The notes under the pieces were generated by a model, which was given only the letters and a program-made list of their open reading frames with translations, was not told where the DNA came from and made no database searches. The position numbers and the translations under genes were made by a program. Of a stretch of DNA of 52,936 nt, positions 1 through 8,711 are shown one piece after another. Location: NCBI RefSeq assembly GCF_000719975.1, contig NZ_JOIJ01000024.1, positions 1 through 52,936 on the forward strand, in the 5' to 3' direction. Within the stretch, counting starts at the first letter, position 1; each line of letters opens with the position of its first letter. This stretch comes from Prauserella rugosa. Its GTDB lineage: Bacteria > Actinomycetota > Actinomycetes > Mycobacteriales > Pseudonocardiaceae.

Positions 1-2
1 CT

Positions 3-22
3 GTGGGGGCCCAGCCCCCCAC
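3..22. terminator. GC-rich hairpin, possible terminator of a gene left of the window
   Basis: GTGGGGG (3-9) pairs with CCCCCAC (16-22) around a six-base loop. There is no T-run on either side, so it would be a GC-only terminator at best. Confidence 0.3.
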
Positions 23-291
23 GCCCCAGGCCGGCGGGCTTCGCCCCCGGACCCCCTTCGGCCTCGCTTCGCATCGGCCTACTCGTTCGCGGTCGCCCAA
101 GGGGCGTTGGAATCCGCTGCGTCGCGGCCGCCCAGGTGCGACGGTTGGTATGTGCGGTGCGTGACGGGATGGAGGCGCAGGGTTGTCGAGACCGGCGGTA
201 GCTACCGTGCGTCACCCGGCGTTGCTCGGAGTGGGCGACACCGCTGCGCCGATCGCCCGCATGAGCTGGTGCTTGTGGACTGTGCCCAGCT

Positions 292-324
292 CCACAGTGG
301 ACGTCGACTGGGGCCACAGTGGAC
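292..324. promoter_or_regulatory. Pair of CCACAGTGGAC sites upstream of padR
   Basis: The 11-mer CCACAGTGGAC occurs exactly at 292-302 and 314-324, 22 bp apart, which is about two helical turns. Its core CCACaGTGG is itself a palindrome. PadR proteins are known to bind paired palindromes in their own promoters, so autoregulation is a reasonable inference. The last site ends 30 bp before the GTG start. Confidence 0.45.
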
Positions 325-354
325 AGAAATGGCAGAACGTGGCACCGTAGTGGC

Positions 355-855
355 GTGTCCGATTTGAACGCTACAGCCGCAGCACTGCTTGGACTGCTTC
401 ACGACGGCCCCGCCACCGGCGGTGAACTCGTCTCCGGAGCCGAGGAACGCTTCGGAGCGTTCTTCAGCGTCACACGGAGCCAGGTGTACCGCGAACTGCC
501 CGCGTTGCACGAAGCCGGGTACGTCCGCCTCGGCAAGCAGGGCCCGCGCTCCAGTCAGCAGTACGTCATCACCGCAGCAGGCAAGAAGGCCTTCAAGGCC
601 TGGGTCGCCGCCGACTCCGCGCCCGACCACCTGCGCTCGCCGCTCATCCTGCGCCTGGTGCACGCCCGCGTGCTCACCCAGAAGCAGCGGCAGAACCTGT
701 TCGACACGGCCAAGGCCGTCTACACCGAGCAGGTCGACAACGCCAAGGCCGTGTCCAAGGCCGCCGAGGACCCGGTGACCAAGGCCGTCGCCGACTTCGA
801 CCTCGCGCACGCCAAGGCGGCGCTGAAGCTCCTCGACACGGTCTCGGCCAACTGA
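355..855 (+). CDS. PadR-family transcriptional regulator
   Basis: This 166-residue protein has an N-terminal winged helix of the PadR type: helix segments around residues 6-20 ([20 protein letters not shown]), a recognition region near [22 protein letters not shown], and a beta wing ending in [15 protein letters not shown] near residue 75. A helical C-terminal half for dimerisation follows, as in the Vir_C class. The GTG at 355 is preferred to an upstream in-frame ATG at 319 because the PadR domain starts immediately after it. PadR proteins repress small-molecule-induced genes. The effector and targets are unknown here. The neighbouring prfB is a housekeeping gene on the same strand, and paired sites at 292-324 suggest autoregulation. 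Confidence 0.85.
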   Translation: MSDLNATAAALLGLLHDGPATGGELVSGAEERFGAFFSVTRSQVYRELPALHEAGYVRLGKQGPRSSQQYVITAAGKKAFKAWVAADSAPDHLRSPLILRLVHARVLTQKQRQNLFDTAKAVYTEQVDNAKAVSKAAEDPVTKAVADFDLAHAKAALKLLDTVSAN

Positions 856-914
856 GCCGAGCCCGGCGCAGCGGCATCTCGTGCGGCCGCCTCAAGCGGC
901 CGCACGATTTGCCG

Positions 915-920
915 TAACCT
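915..920 (+). promoter_or_regulatory. -10 element TAACCT of prfB (leaderless)
   Basis: TAACCT ends 8 nt before the GTG start of prfB and no Shine-Dalgarno sequence precedes that start. Transcription would begin at or next to the start codon. Confidence 0.5.
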
Positions 921-928
921 TGTCATTC

Positions 929-2038
929 GTGAGTGCTGAGTTCGAAGACGTCGTCAAGGACCTCGACGGCAAGCTGACGCAGGTCGAATCCGTCATGGAC
1001 ATCGACGCGCTGCGCCAGGAGGTCGCCTCCCTCGAGGAGGAGGCGGCACGCCCCGATCTCTGGGACGACCCCGAGGCCGCTCAGAAGGTCACCAGCCAGC
1101 TGTCGTACAAGCAGGCCGACCTGCGCCGCGTCGGCGAACTCCGCCAGCGGCTCGACGACCTGGGCGTGCTCTACGAACTCGCACAGGCCGAAGGCGACCC
1201 AGCCAGCAAGAGCGAGGCCGAGAGTGAACTCTCCTCCCTCACCGAGGCGATCGACGCGCTCGAGGTCCGCACTCTGCTGTCGGGCGAGTACGACCCACGC
1301 AACGCCGTGGTCAACATCCGCGCCGAGGCCGGCGGCGTCGACGCGGCCGACTTCGCCGAGATGCTCATGCGCATGTACCTGCGCTGGGCCGAACGCCACG
1401 GCTACGCCACCGAGGTCTACGACATCTCCTACGCCGAAGAGGCGGGCATCAAGTCCGCGACCTTCAAGGTCGGCGCCTCCTACGCGTACGGAACGCTGTC
1501 GGTCGAACAGGGCACGCACCGCCTCGTGCGGATCTCGCCGTTCGACAACCAGAGCCGCCGCCAGACCTCCTTCGCACACGTCGAGGTGCTGCCCGAGGTC
1601 GAGGAGGTCGACCACGTCGACATCCCCGAGAAGGACCTCCGCATCGACGTCTACCGCTCGTCCGGACCCGGCGGGCAGAGCGTCAACACCACCGACTCGG
1701 CCGTTCGCATCACGCACCAGCCCACCGGCATCGTCGTGTCCTGCCAGAACGAGAAGTCGCAGCTCCAGAACAAGGTCGCGGCCATGAAGGTCCTGCAGGC
1801 CAAACTCCTCCAGCGCAAGAAGGAGGAGGAGCAGGCCGAGCTCGACGCCCTCAAGGACGGCGGCAGCAGCTGGGGCAACCAGATGCGCTCCTACGTGCTG
1901 CACCCGTACCAGATGGTCAAGGACCTGCGCACCGAGCACGAATCGGGCAATCCGTCCGCCGTGTTGGACGGCGACATCGACGCGTTCCTCGACGCGGGCA
2001 TCCGGTGGCGTAAGCAACAGGAAGCCGACGCGGCCTAG
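929..2038 (+). CDS. prfB: Peptide chain release factor 2
   Basis: This class I release factor of 369 residues recognises UGA and UAA stop codons on the ribosome and triggers peptide release. The SPF anticodon tripeptide that defines RF2 is visible at residues 203-205 (RISPFDN). The catalytic GGQ loop is at 248-250 ([16 protein letters not shown]), where methylation of Gln is expected. The length is normal for RF2. The reading frame is continuous, so the programmed frameshift that controls RF2 in E. coli is absent. The GTG at 929 is chosen because the RF2 N-terminus ([11 protein letters not shown]) begins there and a -10 element lies 8 nt upstream. The upstream in-frame ATG at 881 would add 16 unrelated residues. 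The order prfB-ftsE-ftsX-smpB is the usual actinobacterial arrangement. Confidence 0.97.
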   Translation: MSAEFEDVVKDLDGKLTQVESVMDIDALRQEVASLEEEAARPDLWDDPEAAQKVTSQLSYKQADLRRVGELRQRLDDLGVLYELAQAEGDPASKSEAESELSSLTEAIDALEVRTLLSGEYDPRNAVVNIRAEAGGVDAADFAEMLMRMYLRWAERHGYATEVYDISYAEEAGIKSATFKVGASYAYGTLSVEQGTHRLVRISPFDNQSRRQTSFAHVEVLPEVEEVDHVDIPEKDLRIDVYRSSGPGGQSVNTTDSAVRITHQPTGIVVSCQNEKSQLQNKVAAMKVLQAKLLQRKKEEEQAELDALKDGGSSWGNQMRSYVLHPYQMVKDLRTEHESGNPSAVLDGDIDAFLDAGIRWRKQQEADAA

Positions 2039-2123
2039 CTCGACCAGCGGATGGGCATCGGCGCAGGTGACAGCGCCGCGGCGGCCGAAGGCCAGGCAAC
2101 CCGGCCTTAACGTCGCCCAACGG

Positions 2124-2129
2124 TAGGAT
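2124..2129 (+). promoter_or_regulatory. -10 element TAGGAT of ftsE (leaderless)
   Basis: TAGGAT ends 8 nt before the GTG of ftsE, with no ribosome binding site between. This suggests a leaderless ftsEX transcript separate from prfB. Confidence 0.5.
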
Positions 2130-2137
2130 GCCCAATC

Positions 2138-2827
2138 GTGATCCAGCTCGAATCCGTATCCAAGGTCTACAAGACCTCGACACGTCCGGCACTGGACAAC
2201 GTTTCGGTCGACGTGGACAAGGGTGAGTTCGTCTTCCTCATCGGACCCTCGGGGTCCGGGAAGTCGACGTTCCTCCGACTGCTCCTGCGGGAGGAAGTGC
2301 CCAGCAAGGGTCGGGTGTCGGTGTCGAACTTCGACGTCGCCAAGATGCCCCGGCGCAAGGTCCCCCGCTTGCGCCAGACCATCGGCTGCGTCTTCCAGGA
2401 CTTCCGTCTGCTGAACAACAAGACGGTGTCCGAGAACGTCGCGTTCGCCCTCGAGGTCATCGGCAAGCCGAAGCGCACCATCACCAAGGTCGTTCCCGAG
2501 GTGCTGGAACTCGTCGGTCTCGACGGCAAGGCGGACCGCATGCCGCACGAGCTCTCCGGTGGTGAACAGCAGCGCGTCGCCATGGCGCGGGCGTTCGTCA
2601 ACCGGCCGCTGGTGCTGCTGGCCGACGAGCCGACGGGCAACCTCGACCCCGACACCAGCCAGGACATCATGCTGCTGCTGGAGCGGATCAACCGCACCGG
2701 TACGACCGTCGTCATGGCCACCCACGACCACTCGATCGTCGACTCCATGCGCCGCCGCGTCGTCGAACTCGACCTCGGCAGGGTCATCCGCGACGACCGT
2801 CGAGGCGTGTACGGCGTCGGCCGCTGA
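2138..2827 (+). CDS. ftsE: Cell-division ABC-type ATPase FtsE
   Basis: This 229-residue ATPase drives the FtsEX complex, which sits at the division septum and activates peptidoglycan hydrolases through FtsX. The Walker A motif is GPSGSGKST at residues 36-44. The signature [14 protein letters not shown] starts at residue 139, followed by Walker [13 protein letters not shown] near 159-170 and the switch histidine in VVMATHDH. The length is that of FtsE. Translation starts at GTG 2138, just downstream of the TAGGAT element. ftsX follows after 68 nt on the same strand, with which it would be co-transcribed. The identity is secure from sequence and gene order. Confidence 0.97.
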   Translation: MIQLESVSKVYKTSTRPALDNVSVDVDKGEFVFLIGPSGSGKSTFLRLLLREEVPSKGRVSVSNFDVAKMPRRKVPRLRQTIGCVFQDFRLLNNKTVSENVAFALEVIGKPKRTITKVVPEVLELVGLDGKADRMPHELSGGEQQRVAMARAFVNRPLVLLADEPTGNLDPDTSQDIMLLLERINRTGTTVVMATHDHSIVDSMRRRVVELDLGRVIRDDRRGVYGVGR

Positions 2828-2895
2828 CCCCCGCAGCGAGCCACACCCCCGCCCGTCCAGACCCGACCCCCGACTCCCAAGGAACCGTGCCCTAG

Positions 2896-3795
2896 ATGCG
2901 CGCCAGCTTTGTCTTCAGCGAGGTCGTCACCGGCTTGCGCCGGAACGTCACGATGACCATCGCCATGATCCTGACCACCGCCATCTCACTCGGGATGTTC
3001 GGCGGTGGGCTGCTGTTCGTCCGCACGATCGACAAGATGCAGGCCAGCTACCTCGACGACGTCGAGGTCACGGTGTATCTGACGCAGGACATCAGCGCCA
3101 ACGACCAGAACTGCACCGCCGAGCCGTGCTCGACGATCCGCCAGTCGCTCGAGAGCAACCAGGCGGTCGAGTCGGTCGTGTTCGAGGACCGCGAGCAGGC
3201 CTACGAGCGTTTCCAGCGGATCTTCGAGGGCCAGCCCGAGCTCGTCGAGCTCGCCCGGCCCGAGTCGCTGCCCGCCTCGTTGCACGTCAAGCTGTTCGAC
3301 CCCGAACGCAGCGACGTGATCGTGCAGGAGTTCTCCAACCAGCCCGGCGTCGCCAACGTCGACGACCAGAACAAGTTCCTCGACCGGTTCTTCAGCCTGC
3401 TGAACTCCGGGCGGAACGGCACGTTCATCGTCGCCCTCATCGCCGCTCTCGCCGCGGTGCTGCTGATCGCCAACACCATCCAGGTGTCGGCCTACACGCG
3501 GCGCACCGAGGTCGGCATCATGCGGCTCGTCGGTGCGACGCGCTGGTACACGCAGCTACCGTTCCTCCTCGAAGCGGTGGTCGCCGGCGTCATCGGTGCG
3601 GTACTCGGCACCGGGGGACTGATCGCGATCAAATACATCGCGCTCGACCGGATCCTCGAGGCGACCGGCGGCGCGATTCCGAAGATCGAACTGATCGACA
3701 TCCTGTTCCCCGTGGCGCCGATCCTGCTGGGCGTGTCGATCCTGATCTCGGCCGTGACCGGTTACGTCACGCTCCGCGCCTACGTCCGTACTTAG
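2896..3795 (+). CDS. ftsX: Cell-division membrane protein FtsX
   Basis: This 299-residue permease-like partner of FtsE has one transmembrane segment near residues 22-45 ([25 protein letters not shown]). A large extracytoplasmic domain with two cysteines follows (DQNCTAEPC, likely a disulfide). Three C-terminal membrane segments follow (near 178-200, 222-248 and 268-292), as in FtsX. It transmits ATP hydrolysis by FtsE to cell-wall hydrolases (RipC in mycobacteria) outside the membrane. AAGGAA precedes the ATG start. A long hairpin at 3804-3850 follows the stop codon and probably ends the ftsEX transcript. Confidence 0.96.
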   Translation: MRASFVFSEVVTGLRRNVTMTIAMILTTAISLGMFGGGLLFVRTIDKMQASYLDDVEVTVYLTQDISANDQNCTAEPCSTIRQSLESNQAVESVVFEDREQAYERFQRIFEGQPELVELARPESLPASLHVKLFDPERSDVIVQEFSNQPGVANVDDQNKFLDRFFSLLNSGRNGTFIVALIAALAAVLLIANTIQVSAYTRRTEVGIMRLVGATRWYTQLPFLLEAVVAGVIGAVLGTGGLIAIKYIALDRILEATGGAIPKIELIDILFPVAPILLGVSILISAVTGYVTLRAYVRT

Positions 3796-3803
3796 CGGAT
3801 TGT

Positions 3804-3850
3804 CCAGGCCTGCGCTGGGGTTCCCGTGGCGGAACCTCAGCGCGGCCTGG
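3804..3850 (+). terminator. Long hairpin after ftsX
   Basis: A stem of about 20 bp begins CCAGGCC at 3804 and closes with GGCCTGG at 3850. It contains one bulge and one G-U type mismatch, and its loop is CGTGGC-like. No T-run follows, which is common for actinobacterial terminators. It lies 9 nt after the ftsX stop. Confidence 0.6.
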
Positions 3851-3915
3851 CCGCGGCGGTTCGCCTACGGTTGTGGGTCGGTGTTAACCCGTTAGGACAC
3901 ATGGTCGAGGGCGGT

Positions 3916-3921
3916 TAGAGT
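3916..3921 (+). promoter_or_regulatory. -10 element TAGAGT of smpB (leaderless)
   Basis: TAGAGT ends 6 nt before the smpB ATG and there is no ribosome binding site. This indicates a leaderless mRNA. Confidence 0.5.
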
Positions 3922-3927
3922 CGAGAC

Positions 3928-4425
3928 ATGGTCAAGGAAGTCGGACGCAAGGTGATCGCGTCGAACCGTCGTGCCCGACACGACTATTCGATCCTCGACA
4001 CCTACGAGGCCGGCATCGCGCTCGCCGGCACCGAGGTGAAGAGCCTCCGTGCCGGCAAGGCGTCGTTGAGCGAGGCGTTCGCGACGGTCGACGACGGTGA
4101 GGTGTTCCTGCGCAACGTGCACATTCCCGAGTACGCCCAGGGCACGTGGACCAACCACGCGCCGCGGCGCACCAGGAAGCTGTTGCTGCACCGCAGGGAG
4201 ATCGAGAAGCTGATCGGCAAGACCAAGGAGAGCGGCGTCAGCCTCGTCCCGCTGTCGCTGTACTTCAAGGACGGCAAGGTCAAGGTCGAACTGGCCCTGG
4301 CCCGCGGTAAGAAGGCGCACGACAAGCGTCAGGACATCGCCAAGCGGGACGCGCAGCGCGAGATCTCCAAGGCCATGGGGCGCGCGATCAAGGGCAAGTA
4401 CAAGCAGCGCGCGGGCCGCCGGTGA
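3928..4425 (+). CDS. smpB: SsrA-binding protein SmpB
   Basis: This 165-residue RNA-binding protein delivers tmRNA to stalled ribosomes in trans-translation. The SmpB barrel is clear: [27 protein letters not shown] near residues 10-35, then a KASLSEAF segment and [15 protein letters not shown] strands. The basic C-terminal tail ([28 protein letters not shown]) is the part that folds into the empty mRNA channel. Its RNA partner ssrA is encoded 5 kb downstream at 9482. The next gene starts inside its stop codon (GTGA overlap), so the two are translationally coupled. The ATG start follows a -10 element at leaderless distance. Confidence 0.97.
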   Translation: MVKEVGRKVIASNRRARHDYSILDTYEAGIALAGTEVKSLRAGKASLSEAFATVDDGEVFLRNVHIPEYAQGTWTNHAPRRTRKLLLHRREIEKLIGKTKESGVSLVPLSLYFKDGKVKVELALARGKKAHDKRQDIAKRDAQREISKAMGRAIKGKYKQRAGRR

Positions 4426-5318
4426 CGGGTCCGGCCACCGACGACGACGTCGCGGCCTGGGCGCGGGGGCTCGGGCTCGACGGTCTCGTCGACATCCACG
4501 TCCACTTCCTTCCCGACCGCATGCTCCAGAAGGTGTGGGCGTACTTCGACCGCGCCGAGGAGCACTACGGCATGCCGTGGCCGGTGCACTATCGGCTGCC
4601 CGAGGCCGAACGCGTCGCGACGCTGCGGTCGCTCGGGGTGCGGGCGTTCGCCCCGCTGGTCTACCCGCACAAGCCCGGCATGGCCGAGTGGTTGAACGGC
4701 TGGGCGCTCGAGTTCGCAGAGCGGGAGGCCGACGCGGTACCCACCGCGACCTTCTACCCCGAGCCGGAGGCCGCCTCCTACGTGGACACGGCGATCCGCG
4801 CGGGCGTGCGCTGTTTCAAGGTCCACGTGCAGGTCGGCGCGTACGACCCGAGGGACGCGCTGCTCGATCCCGTGTGGGGCGCGATCGCCGACGCCGGCAT
4901 CCCGGCCGTCATCCACTGCGGTCACGGCCCGCTGCAGGGGGAGCACACCGGGCTCGACGTGTTCGCCGAGGTGCTGACGCGGCATCCGCATCTGGTCGCC
5001 GTGCTGGCGCACGCGGGGATGCCCGAGTACGCCGAGGCGCTGGAGCTGGTGCGGCGGTTCCCCCGCGTGCATCTCGACACCACGATGGTCGGCGTTCCGT
5101 TCACGGAGAGCTTCATGCCCGTGCCGGAGGACTGGCCCGCGCGGATGGCCGACATCGCCGACCGGGTCGTGCTGGGCACCGACTTCCCCAACATCCCGTA
5201 CGACTACGCCACGCAGCTGCGTGCCATCGCCGGATGGGCCGAGGCCGACGACCGGCTGGGCGATGCGTTCCTCAGGGCCGTTCTTCACGACACGCCCGCC
5301 AAACTCCTCGGCGTCTGA
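4422..5318 (+). CDS. TIM-barrel amidohydrolase (Amidohydro_2 family)
   Basis: This 298-residue protein belongs to the metal-dependent amidohydrolase/decarboxylase superfamily, cytoplasmic. Metal-site motifs are visible in order: DIHVHF near residue 25, FKVHVQVG near 135, IHCGHG near 165, LAHAG near 193, and VLGTDFPN near 245. This matches the Amidohydro_2 (ACMSD-like) layout. The substrate cannot be told from sequence. It starts at GTG 4422 in a 4-nt GTGA overlap with smpB, so it is probably co-expressed with smpB. That is unusual for a metabolic hydrolase but may simply be read-through. The gene ends 15 nt before a degenerate copy of the palindromic element. Confidence 0.8.
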   Translation: MTGPATDDDVAAWARGLGLDGLVDIHVHFLPDRMLQKVWAYFDRAEEHYGMPWPVHYRLPEAERVATLRSLGVRAFAPLVYPHKPGMAEWLNGWALEFAEREADAVPTATFYPEPEAASYVDTAIRAGVRCFKVHVQVGAYDPRDALLDPVWGAIADAGIPAVIHCGHGPLQGEHTGLDVFAEVLTRHPHLVAVLAHAGMPEYAEALELVRRFPRVHLDTTMVGVPFTESFMPVPEDWPARMADIADRVVLGTDFPNIPYDYATQLRAIAGWAEADDRLGDAFLRAVLHDTPAKLLGV

Positions 5319-5332
5319 CCCACCGTTCAAGG

Positions 5333-5381
5333 CTCCCGAGGGCCCCATAGTTGCGTTGATCCCGACTAATGCTCCCTTGAC
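5333..5381. repeat. Degenerate copy of the intergenic palindrome element
   Basis: The left half (CTCCCGAGGGCCCCATAG) nearly matches the left arm of the perfect palindrome at 6844-6894, but the right half has decayed. It lies between two convergent genes, and the TAG stop of the minus-strand acyltransferase (5366-5368) is inside its right half. A terminator role for both genes is plausible. Confidence 0.65.
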
Positions 5382-6733
5382 GCTTCGCCAACGACGGGTT
5401 TGGTGAGCAGGTACGCGCCGGCAATGAGTGCCGCCCACAGCTCGGGTCCGTTGCCGAACCCGGTCGCGGCGAGGCCGAGGACGCCCGTCGCGCCGAGTAG
5501 GCCCGCGGCGACGAGCCTGCCGAGCGGCGCCGGGGTCTGCGTCTCGAGTGCGCGCTGCGGTGGTGCCGTCTCGAACCGGCCGGTGACCCGCACCAACAGC
5601 AGCAGCACGAGGCCCGCGGCCGCGAGCCAGACCGGCAGTGTCGCCGCCCAGGCGACCGTCCCGGGCTGCGGCGTCGCACGGCCCAGCCCGACGACCGCGA
5701 CCCCGGCGACGACCACGAGTGCCGGCATGTGCCAGAGGTAAATGCTCATGAACCGGGGCGCGGCCCACGCCAACGCCGTCGACACGCACCGCCGCTGCGC
5801 CAGCCGCGTGAGCAGCGGGCGGACCGCGAGCGCCAGGCCGATCTGACCGACCGCCAGAGTGAGGAGGCACGCGGCGGGCGGGCTCATGTTCGACACTGCA
5901 TCGCCCGGCATGCCGATCATGCTCTGCGCGTACGGACCGAACGCCACGAGCAGCGCCGTCCCGGTGAACCCGGCGCCGGACAGGGCGAGTGCGCGGCTCG
6001 TCGACAGTCGGGCGAGCCCGCCGTCGGCGTAGTGAAATCCCAGCTGGGCGACCGCAAGCCACACGAACACCGCGTTGGCGTAGCCGACCACCGGAACCTC
6101 CGCCAGCTGGGGCAAGCCGCCGAATCGGACGACGTCGACGGCTGCCGCCGCAACCGCGAACGCCGGCACCACGCCGAACGTCGCGAGCCCGCCGCGGCGG
6201 TGCGCGGCCGCCAGCAGGGGAGTGGTGACGACCGTCAGCAGGTAGACGGCCAGGAACCACAGCAGCTGCGCCGCGATCGCCCCCGCCACGGCCACGGGCT
6301 GCTCCGGGGCGCCGAGGTCACGGAGCAGTGTCGGCACGAGCAGCCACACCGCGAGCAGCGGCAGCACCGGCAGCAACAGCCGGTGCAGCCGTGCGGCGAG
6401 CCAGTCGCGGGTCGAGCTCGCCCGCCGCAGGGAGATCAGGTTGGCCGCACCCCCTGCGAAGAACACCAGCGGCATGACCTGTGACAACCATGTCACGACC
6501 CACCAGCCGGGGGTGCTGAGCGCGTTGCCCGTGGTCAGCACCCCGTCGGAGTAACTCAGCACCGGCATCGTCCAGTGCTGCACCACCACGCCCACCACGG
6601 CCAGCGTTCGCACCAGGTCGAGAAACCGATCCCGCCCCGGAGGCTGCGTGGGTGGCGCGGTGGGCCGGGATGTCGGGCGCGCAGTGGCAGGCGCGACAGG
6701 CGACGTGGCAGGTGGCGTGAGGCTCGTGGTCAT
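5366..6733 (-). CDS. Acyltransferase 3 family integral membrane protein
   Basis: This 455-residue protein has about ten hydrophobic segments and starts with the acyltransferase-3 signature RDRFLDLVRTLAVVGVVVQHW, which carries the conserved His, near residues 35-55. Members transfer acetyl or other acyl groups to sugars, cell-wall polymers or antibiotics at the membrane. The target is unknown here. A Pro/Thr-rich cytoplasmic tail of about 35 residues precedes the first helix. The ATG at 6733 (MTTSLTPP) is preferred because upstream in-frame sequence is arginine-rich and out of character. The gene stands alone. Its stop codon lies in a palindromic repeat. Confidence 0.85.
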   Translation of the reverse strand: MTTSLTPPATSPVAPATARPTSRPTAPPTQPPGRDRFLDLVRTLAVVGVVVQHWTMPVLSYSDGVLTTGNALSTPGWWVVTWLSQVMPLVFFAGGAANLISLRRASSTRDWLAARLHRLLLPVLPLLAVWLLVPTLLRDLGAPEQPVAVAGAIAAQLLWFLAVYLLTVVTTPLLAAAHRRGGLATFGVVPAFAVAAAAVDVVRFGGLPQLAEVPVVGYANAVFVWLAVAQLGFHYADGGLARLSTSRALALSGAGFTGTALLVAFGPYAQSMIGMPGDAVSNMSPPAACLLTLAVGQIGLALAVRPLLTRLAQRRCVSTALAWAAPRFMSIYLWHMPALVVVAGVAVVGLGRATPQPGTVAWAATLPVWLAAAGLVLLLLVRVTGRFETAPPQRALETQTPAPLGRLVAAGLLGATGVLGLAATGFGNGPELWAALIAGAYLLTKPVVGEASREH

Positions 6734-6843
6734 ACCGTTCAGCCTGGTCAGCGAACGATGCGCGCACAGCGGAGCTACCCACCGTCCCGCGCTACCGGTT
6801 TTCGTACCGGACAGGTGGGGCAAGCCCTACCGCCCCGGCAAAA

Positions 6844-6894
6844 CTCCCAAGGGCCCCATAGTCGCGTTGAACGCGACTATGGGGCCCTTGGGAG
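6844..6894. repeat. Perfect 25-bp inverted repeat (intergenic palindrome, likely terminator)
   Basis: The arms at 6844-6868 and 6870-6894 are perfect reverse complements of 25 nt around a single G. They begin CTCCCAAGGGCCCCATAG. As RNA this forms a very stable hairpin with a tight loop (TTGAA region). It begins 3 nt after the stop of the minus-strand response regulator and lies upstream of the acyltransferase. It would end the sensor/kinase/regulator transcript. A degenerate relative lies at 5333-5381. Confidence 0.85.
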
Positions 6895-6897
6895 CAC

Positions 6898-7539
6898 CTA
6901 GCGTTCCAGGTAGGTCAACACCGCGCGGACCCGGCGGTGCTCCTCGGCGCTGCCGTCGAGGCCGAGCTTGAGGAAGATGTTGCCGATGTGCTTCTCGACG
7001 GCTCCGTGCGACACGACGAGCTTCGCGGCGATCGCCGAGTTCGACAGGCCCTGGGCCATGAGTTCGAGTACCTCGCCCTCCCTGCCGGTCAGCGAGTCGA
7101 GCGGATTGCGCCTGCCCCGTGCCATGACCTGCGAGATCACCTCGGGGTCGATGGCCGTGCCACCGCCCGCGACCCGGCGGATCGCGTCGAGGAAGTCCGC
7201 GACGTCCGCGACCCGCTCCTTCAGCAGGTAACCGACACCGCCCGCACCGCCGGAGAGCAGCTCGATGGCGTAGGTCTCCTCGACGTACTGCGACAGCACC
7301 AGCACCGGCAGATTCGGCACCCTCTCACGGGCACGCAACGCCGCGCGCAGCCCCTCGTCGGTGAACGTCGGCGGCATGCGCACGTCGACGATGGCCAGGT
7401 CGGGCCGGTGCTGCTCGACCGAGGCCAGCAGCTCGTCCCCTGAGCCCACCGCGGCCACCGTGTCGATTCCCTCGTCGGCGAGCAGACGCTGCACCCCGGC
7501 GCGCAGCAGGACGGCATCCTCGGCGATGACGACGCGCAA
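6898..7539 (-). CDS. NarL/FixJ-type response regulator
   Basis: This 213-residue protein has a receiver domain (residues 1-118) with acidic pocket EDA at 7-9, phosphoacceptor Asp in LAIVDVRMPP near 52 and a Lys in YLLKERVADV near 105. A LuxR-type helix-turn-helix follows near 148-205 (LTGREGEVLELMAQGLSNSAIAAKLVVSHGAVEKHIGNIFLKL). Phosphorylation by the adjacent kinase would promote DNA binding. Translation appears to begin at TTG 7539, supported by GGAGAG just upstream. The gene follows the kinase by 27 nt in one operon, and the transcript ends at the palindrome 3 nt past the stop. Confidence 0.93.
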   Translation of the reverse strand: MRVVIAEDAVLLRAGVQRLLADEGIDTVAAVGSGDELLASVEQHRPDLAIVDVRMPPTFTDEGLRAALRARERVPNLPVLVLSQYVEETYAIELLSGGAGGVGYLLKERVADVADFLDAIRRVAGGGTAIDPEVISQVMARGRRNPLDSLTGREGEVLELMAQGLSNSAIAAKLVVSHGAVEKHIGNIFLKLGLDGSAEEHRRVRAVLTYLER

Positions 7540-7566
7540 CTCTCCACAACCCCCAGATCGGCTGAG

Positions 7567-8682
7567 CTACCAGGCGCAGGGCAGTTCGGCGCGGATCATC
7601 GTCGGACCACCGTGCGGACTGGACACGGAGACGACACCGTCGATCGTGGCCGCCCGATCGGCCAGGCCCGCGAGCCCGCCACCCGGGCGCATCTCGGCGC
7701 CGCCGCGACCGTTGTCGGTCACCTCGGCGATCACCGTATCGCCATCGCCCCGCACGGCAACCTCGATATGTGTGGCTTCGGCGTGCTTGGCCGCGTTGGT
7801 CAGCGTCTCGCCGACGATGAAGTACGTCGTCGTCTCCACGGCCGCGGGCGGGCGCGTGGGCAGGTCGACGGTCACCGCCACCGGGACCGGCGACTTCGCT
7901 GCGAGAGCCGACAGCGCCGCGTCGAGCCCACGGTCGCCCAGCACGGCCGGGTAGATGCCGCGCGCCAGGTCCCGCAACTCCGACACGGCGAGCTTCGCAT
8001 CGGCGTGCGCCTCGTCGAGCAGCCCCGCGAGCTCGGAGTCCTCCTGACCGACCTTGGCCTTCGCGCGGCCCACCGTCATCGCCACGGCGACCAGCCGCTG
8101 CTGCGCACCGTCGTGCAGGTCGCGTTCGATCCGCCGCCGCTCGGCCTCGGCCGCGTCGACCCCGCGTGCCCGCGAGGCCTGCAACCGGGACGCCTTCGCC
8201 TCCAGCCGCTGCGTACGCGGCGGTCCCAGCAGCGCCAACGCCAGCTTGCCGTGCAGCCAGCCCACGCCGGGAGCGACCGTGAACGCCAACGGCACCACGA
8301 TCGCCGACACCACACCGAGGGCGAACTCCACGATCGCGAGCGGAAAGCTCACCAGGAGGTAGGCCAGATCGCGCCACGTCGTCGCGTCGGCCATGCGCGC
8401 GAACCAGTTCCGGACGCGGCTGCCGTCACCCTGCGCGCGGATCGCGTCGGCGACCGGGGTGCGCAGCATGCGCCGGAGCCACCGTCGTTCGGCGTCGGCG
8501 AACCACTGCGTCAAGTGCGTCGCGGCCATCAGCAGCGGGATGCCCACCCACACGATCGTCGTGGCCACCCCCGCGACCAGCAGGGTCACCAGCACGACGA
8601 ACTGGACCAGGCGCACCGGCAACGTCAACACCTGGTAGCCGATCGTGCGCCAGGTGCCGGGCCACGGTTGGTCCTCGTTCAT
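7567..8682 (-). CDS. Sensor histidine kinase (HisKA_3 type) with N-terminal membrane sensor domain
   Basis: About 371 residues. The N-terminal half is a membrane 'putative sensor' domain (two paired hydrophobic regions, roughly residues 15-60 and 105-155). The dimerisation/phosphotransfer helix reads EAERRRIERDLHDGAQQRL, with the phosphoacceptor His in DLHDGAQ. A HATPase domain follows with EVTDNGRGG and GGGLAGLADRAATIDG. This is the DesK/NarX-like kinase class that partners NarL-type regulators, as here. The ATG at 8682 is preferred because AGAAGGGG lies just upstream. An alternative ATG at 8715 overlaps the stop of the preceding gene (ATGA). The N-terminal domain resembles the product of the gene immediately upstream. 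Confidence 0.92.
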   Translation of the reverse strand: MNEDQPWPGTWRTIGYQVLTLPVRLVQFVVLVTLLVAGVATTIVWVGIPLLMAATHLTQWFADAERRWLRRMLRTPVADAIRAQGDGSRVRNWFARMADATTWRDLAYLLVSFPLAIVEFALGVVSAIVVPLAFTVAPGVGWLHGKLALALLGPPRTQRLEAKASRLQASRARGVDAAEAERRRIERDLHDGAQQRLVAVAMTVGRAKAKVGQEDSELAGLLDEAHADAKLAVSELRDLARGIYPAVLGDRGLDAALSALAAKSPVPVAVTVDLPTRPPAAVETTTYFIVGETLTNAAKHAEATHIEVAVRGDGDTVIAEVTDNGRGGAEMRPGGGLAGLADRAATIDGVVSVSSPHGGPTMIRAELPCAW

Positions 8683-8711
8683 CGGCGGCGCCCCTTCTGC
8701 CAAGGCGCCTT

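Larger units (their letters stand above)
1..354. other. Left-edge intergenic region, no gene seen
   Basis: I see no convincing gene in these bases. They begin with a short GC hairpin (3-22) and end with a candidate regulatory region in front of the PadR gene. Open frames here lack actinobacterial codon bias and look like chance frames. A gene ending just left of the window would explain the hairpin, but this cannot be seen. Confidence 0.5.

Noticed and set aside
929..1010. Programmed +1 frameshift in prfB
   Set aside because: The RF2 frame is open from the GTG start to the stop with no internal TGA, so no frameshift is needed.
923..2731. 602-codon open frame on the minus strand
   Set aside because: It lies antisense to prfB and ftsE, and its product is low-complexity Val/Gly/Leu/Arg-rich, as expected from high-GC antisense frames.
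2559..3887. 442-codon plus-strand frame overlapping ftsE and ftsX
   Set aside because: It is a shifted frame through two certain genes. Its product is Arg/Pro-rich with no domain.
4329..6260. 643-codon minus-strand frame over smpB, the amidohydrolase and the acyltransferase
   Set aside because: It crosses the convergent gene border and the palindromic element, and its product is Arg/Gly-rich with no domain.
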